Shown in pieces: positions 61,534 through 64,000 of a stretch of 64,000 nucleotides of DNA. Source of the stretch: an uncultured Paraprevotella sp. (lineage in GTDB: Bacteria; Bacteroidota; Bacteroidia; Bacteroidales; Bacteroidaceae); contig URDY01000009.1 of assembly GCA_900546665.1 (NCBI GenBank), forward strand, positions 54,976 through 118,975, given 5' to 3'. The notes beneath the pieces are model-generated. The model saw only the letters and a list, made by a program, of their open reading frames with translations, was not told where the DNA came from and did not search any database. Numbering within the stretch: the stretch's first letter is position 1; each line of letters opens with the position of its first letter. A program made the position numbers and the translations under genes.

Positions 61534-63807
61534 ATGAAAAAAATATTAATTCTCATAACAGGTCTTATTTGGACCATGTATCTGGCAGGACAGACCAATC
61601 AGCAGGACACGCAGATGAGGACTTCTGAATATGTTTTAGATTTTGTTCCTTCATCCGAAGGTTATGGTTTATGCATCATGCAAAATCAGAATCAATTATT
61701 CACGCAACCTCATCCTGTGCAAATTTATATTTGCGATTCTGCAACTTTAAAAGAAAAGGCCTATATTGCAAAATATAAAAGAATAAGTAACCGAAACGGG
61801 CAAATAAAAGCGGTTGCCGAAGCTATAATTCCGGATGGACACACTTTCCTTGTCACGGATATCTATACGGTAAAAGATCAGGCTTTCGTACTTCAACGTC
61901 ACGTAAATGTAAAGGAATCAGGTACAAAAGGAAACGGATTTTCCACCGGATTTTCATTGCTGGATTCAGATAAGGGACAAAATCATGAATATTTTATACC
62001 CTCAATACTCTACCGCAATCCTTCTGAAATGTGGCCACACTCAATTGCGGCTGATCTCAATGTAGCACGCATGTATGTGAAAGAAACAAGAACCGGCATC
62101 CCTATGGCGATGCTGCGTAATTCAGAAAACGGACATCGGATAACCTTATTGCACCATCCCGACATCAGCACCGGAGGCTACCCGGATGGAGGCTCGCCTG
62201 GTATCATCAACAATCAAATCAGATTAGGATCCTTAGGTTACAGTTTTTATCCTGATTTATCCGTTGACTTTCATTTCCCATGTGCAGAAGGTCCAAGAAG
62301 CTATGAATATCACAGAAGAAATCCATCTTCTCCCTGGGTGAATCGCTATCATCACCTGCACCGGAAAGCCGAGCAGGACTACACCCTTTATATCATCCCC
62401 AGTAAAGAAGCTACCTATAATCAAGCCATGGTCCAAACTTGCCAGGAAGCCTTCTGTCTCATCCAGCCCAAAATCAGAAATATTGATCCTGACAGTATCT
62501 ATGTTAATGATATACAGATTTTTTTATCTGAGTACCGGCAGTTCGGTACAGGAGAAATTATTGCAGCCGGATTACCATGGTCGCTTGATTTGCCTGGCGG
62601 AACCAACAAAGAAGGAGTTTCTTTCCAAATGGGTTTTGTAGGTCAGCAAATTGCAGTAGGTTACCATTTATTGCGTTATGGCCTGGACCGTCATTATCCC
62701 GACGCGATCAGGAAAGGGGAGGCTATTGTCGATTTTTGGACCTCCCCGCCAATAACCGCATCTTATTTTCCTCCTGTATGGTGGGATCCAGCCGACAATG
62801 CCACAGGCGGGAGAAACAGAGAATACCCCTGTTTTTTGCGTTGCATGACAGATGGCATGGAAGGACTGCTTGATGCATGCAGAATTTCAAAGGCTTATGA
62901 AAGGCTGCAACCACAATGGGAATCCGCACTGGAAAAAACAGCCCGACATCTTTTGGCCAGACAGAACAGCGACGGATCCTTCTATCGTGCCTATCGTACA
63001 AATGGCGAAGTTGAAACGCAGGGTGACCGCAACACAATGGGTACCTCTAAATTCAATACTTCCATTCCAATCCGTTTCCTTGCAAAAATGTACGAATATA
63101 CCGGAGACAAACGCTACAAGGAAAGTGCACTGAAAGCAGCTGATTTTGTATATCATAATCTCTATCTTGAGTTGGGGAAGTATGTTGGAGGCACACCCGA
63201 CAATCCCAACACCGTAGACAAGGAGGCAGCTGTATTTGCTTTATACGGATTCAATGCAGCTTTTTTACTAAGCAAAGAGCATAAATACCTTCAGGCTGCA
63301 GAACATGCAGCCTTATGTGCCATGAGCTGGGTTTATTGCTATGATTTCTCTGTCCCCAACCGGAATAAGGAAGATCTTGGCAGGAATCCTTTCAGCCAGG
63401 GAAACACCTCTGGCTTTTCTGTCATTGCCACCGGGCATTCCGGTGCCGACAATTTTGCTGCATATCTGTATTACGAAATATATAAGCTCTATATTTTCAC
63501 CGGGAAACCCATATACAGACAAATGGCACTCTTACTGCAGAACAATACCAAATCATGCACTAATTTTGATGGACGACTACCTTATAAATACAAGGCTTTT
63601 CTTCCGGAAGCAACCAATATTGCCGACATGTCATTCCGTTCTGTCAGTCTGTGGCTGCCTTGGTCAAGCATTGCCAATATCGAACCAATCGTTCAAATGG
63701 AAGAAACATTCGGTGAGAATGATATCAGAAAGATCAAAAATAACCTGAATAGTTTACGCAATCTACTATCTGATTATGGTTGCGGCGGAAAGCCCCTTAG
63801 ACGCTAA
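61534..63807 (+). CDS. Secreted six-hairpin (alpha/alpha)6-barrel-like protein, possible glycoside hydrolase or lyase
   Basis: 757 residues. A signal peptide ends near residue 20 (YLAGQ). Residues 30-330 look beta-rich. From about 350 on, helical hairpins with aromatic and acidic residues appear (GLDRHYPDAIRKGEAIVDFW, MTDGMEGLLDACRISKAYER, LARQNSDGSFYRAYRTNGE, GDKRYKESALKAADFVYHNL). Such hairpins are typical of (alpha/alpha)6-barrel carbohydrate-active enzymes. No specific family is recognised. A role in breaking down a host or plant glycan is plausible. No SusC/SusD pair is in the window. Confidence 0.65.
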   Translation: MKKILILITGLIWTMYLAGQTNQQDTQMRTSEYVLDFVPSSEGYGLCIMQNQNQLFTQPHPVQIYICDSATLKEKAYIAKYKRISNRNGQIKAVAEAIIPDGHTFLVTDIYTVKDQAFVLQRHVNVKESGTKGNGFSTGFSLLDSDKGQNHEYFIPSILYRNPSEMWPHSIAADLNVARMYVKETRTGIPMAMLRNSENGHRITLLHHPDISTGGYPDGGSPGIINNQIRLGSLGYSFYPDLSVDFHFPCAEGPRSYEYHRRNPSSPWVNRYHHLHRKAEQDYTLYIIPSKEATYNQAMVQTCQEAFCLIQPKIRNIDPDSIYVNDIQIFLSEYRQFGTGEIIAAGLPWSLDLPGGTNKEGVSFQMGFVGQQIAVGYHLLRYGLDRHYPDAIRKGEAIVDFWTSPPITASYFPPVWWDPADNATGGRNREYPCFLRCMTDGMEGLLDACRISKAYERLQPQWESALEKTARHLLARQNSDGSFYRAYRTNGEVETQGDRNTMGTSKFNTSIPIRFLAKMYEYTGDKRYKESALKAADFVYHNLYLELGKYVGGTPDNPNTVDKEAAVFALYGFNAAFLLSKEHKYLQAAEHAALCAMSWVYCYDFSVPNRNKEDLGRNPFSQGNTSGFSVIATGHSGADNFAAYLYYEIYKLYIFTGKPIYRQMALLLQNNTKSCTNFDGRLPYKYKAFLPEATNIADMSFRSVSLWLPWSSIANIEPIVQMEETFGENDIRKIKNNLNSLRNLLSDYGCGGKPLRR

Positions 63808-63887
63808 GCAGTTCTGCAGACCGGTACTACTTGTCTTATTTTTAACCATAGCATCTAAACTTAGGAGGACCACACTTATAGATTAAT

Positions 63888-63922
63888 AAAAAGGCCTGAT
63901 ATCTTATGATATCAGGCCTTTT
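63888..63922. terminator. Bidirectional terminator
   Basis: AAAAAGGCCTGATATC at 63888-63903 faces GATATCAGGCCTTTT at 63908-63922, serving the secreted-protein gene and the convergent tRNA. Confidence 0.9.
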
Positions 63923-63925
63923 ATG

Positions 63926-64000
63926 TCGGGGTAGCGGGATTCGAACCCACGACCCCCTGCTCCCAAAGCAGGTGCGCTAACCGGACTGCGCTACACCCCG
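63926..64000 (-). tRNA. tRNA-Pro (anticodon TGG)
   Basis: On the minus strand the 75-nt sequence starts CGGGGTGTAGCGCAG at the last base of the window. It has anticodon loop CTGCTTTGGGAGCAG, T arm GTGGGTTCGAATCCC, and a 7-bp acceptor stem ending TACCCCG plus discriminator A. CCA is not encoded. The gene is complete; its promoter is outside the window. Confidence 0.95.

Overview
The window looks like a chromosomal segment from a gut-type Bacteroidales (Bacteroides/Phocaeicola-like; Prevotellaceae cannot be excluded). The reasons are: many promoters with the Bacteroidetes form TTTG - 19/20 nt - TAnnTTTG; an almost complete lack of Shine-Dalgarno sequences; and gene families largely confined to this phylum (NVEALA peptides, BF3164-like propeller lipoproteins, DUF5112/DUF5113 sensors, BspA-type leucine-rich repeats, DUF5686 outer-membrane proteins). 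The species cannot be named from the sequence alone.

1-2.3 kb (minus strand): a small cluster of a secreted cysteine-rich NVEALA-type peptide, a beta-propeller lipoprotein and a thioredoxin-fold-like lipoprotein that runs off the left edge. A decayed IS4-family transposase remnant lies just upstream. 2.8-8.7 kb: a fused membrane/cytidylate-kinase-like protein, a divergent AraC regulator with a palindrome over its promoter, and a tight DUF3737 - MATE exporter - PatB/MalY aminotransferase operon. 9.1-12.9 kb: an exported 5-hydroxyisourate hydrolase and two more MATE exporters, both preceded by long structured leaders.

13.2-24 kb: a complete high-affinity potassium system. On the minus strand the order is a 32-residue membrane peptide, kdpF, kdpA, kdpB, kdpC, a truncated outer-membrane barrel, trkH, a kdpD sensor half and a separate histidine kinase. 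Facing it is an NtrC-type sigma-54 activator in place of the usual OmpR-type KdpE. A perfect -24/-12 sigma-54 promoter sits directly before the first small gene, so the regulator type and the promoter type agree.

24.3-33.7 kb: a lipoprotein with an internal duplication, tRNA-Ser(GCT), three glycosyltransferases in one operon, a BspA-like LRR protein, a roughly 970-bp gene-free stretch with unusual ordered repeats, and a further glycosyltransferase. 33.7-39.4 kb: a DUF5686 outer-membrane protein, rarA and fhs. 39.5-45.1 kb: three overlapping genes encoding a giant double sensor protein, a response regulator and a short AbgT-like membrane protein.

45.1-64 kb: mostly housekeeping and surface genes. 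These are a UvrD/PcrA helicase, a sugar MFS symporter, a TPR protein, threonine dehydratase with RidA (which clears its reactive enamine product), a small lipoprotein pair, a zinc metallopeptidase with a Ca/Na exchanger, a large C10 cysteine protease, an acidic-tailed protein, a CyuA-type cysteine desulfidase, a tiny His/Lys-rich lipoprotein, a secreted (alpha/alpha)6-barrel-like protein, and tRNA-Pro(TGG) ending exactly at the right edge. I saw no CRISPR array, rRNA, prophage or intact insertion sequence.
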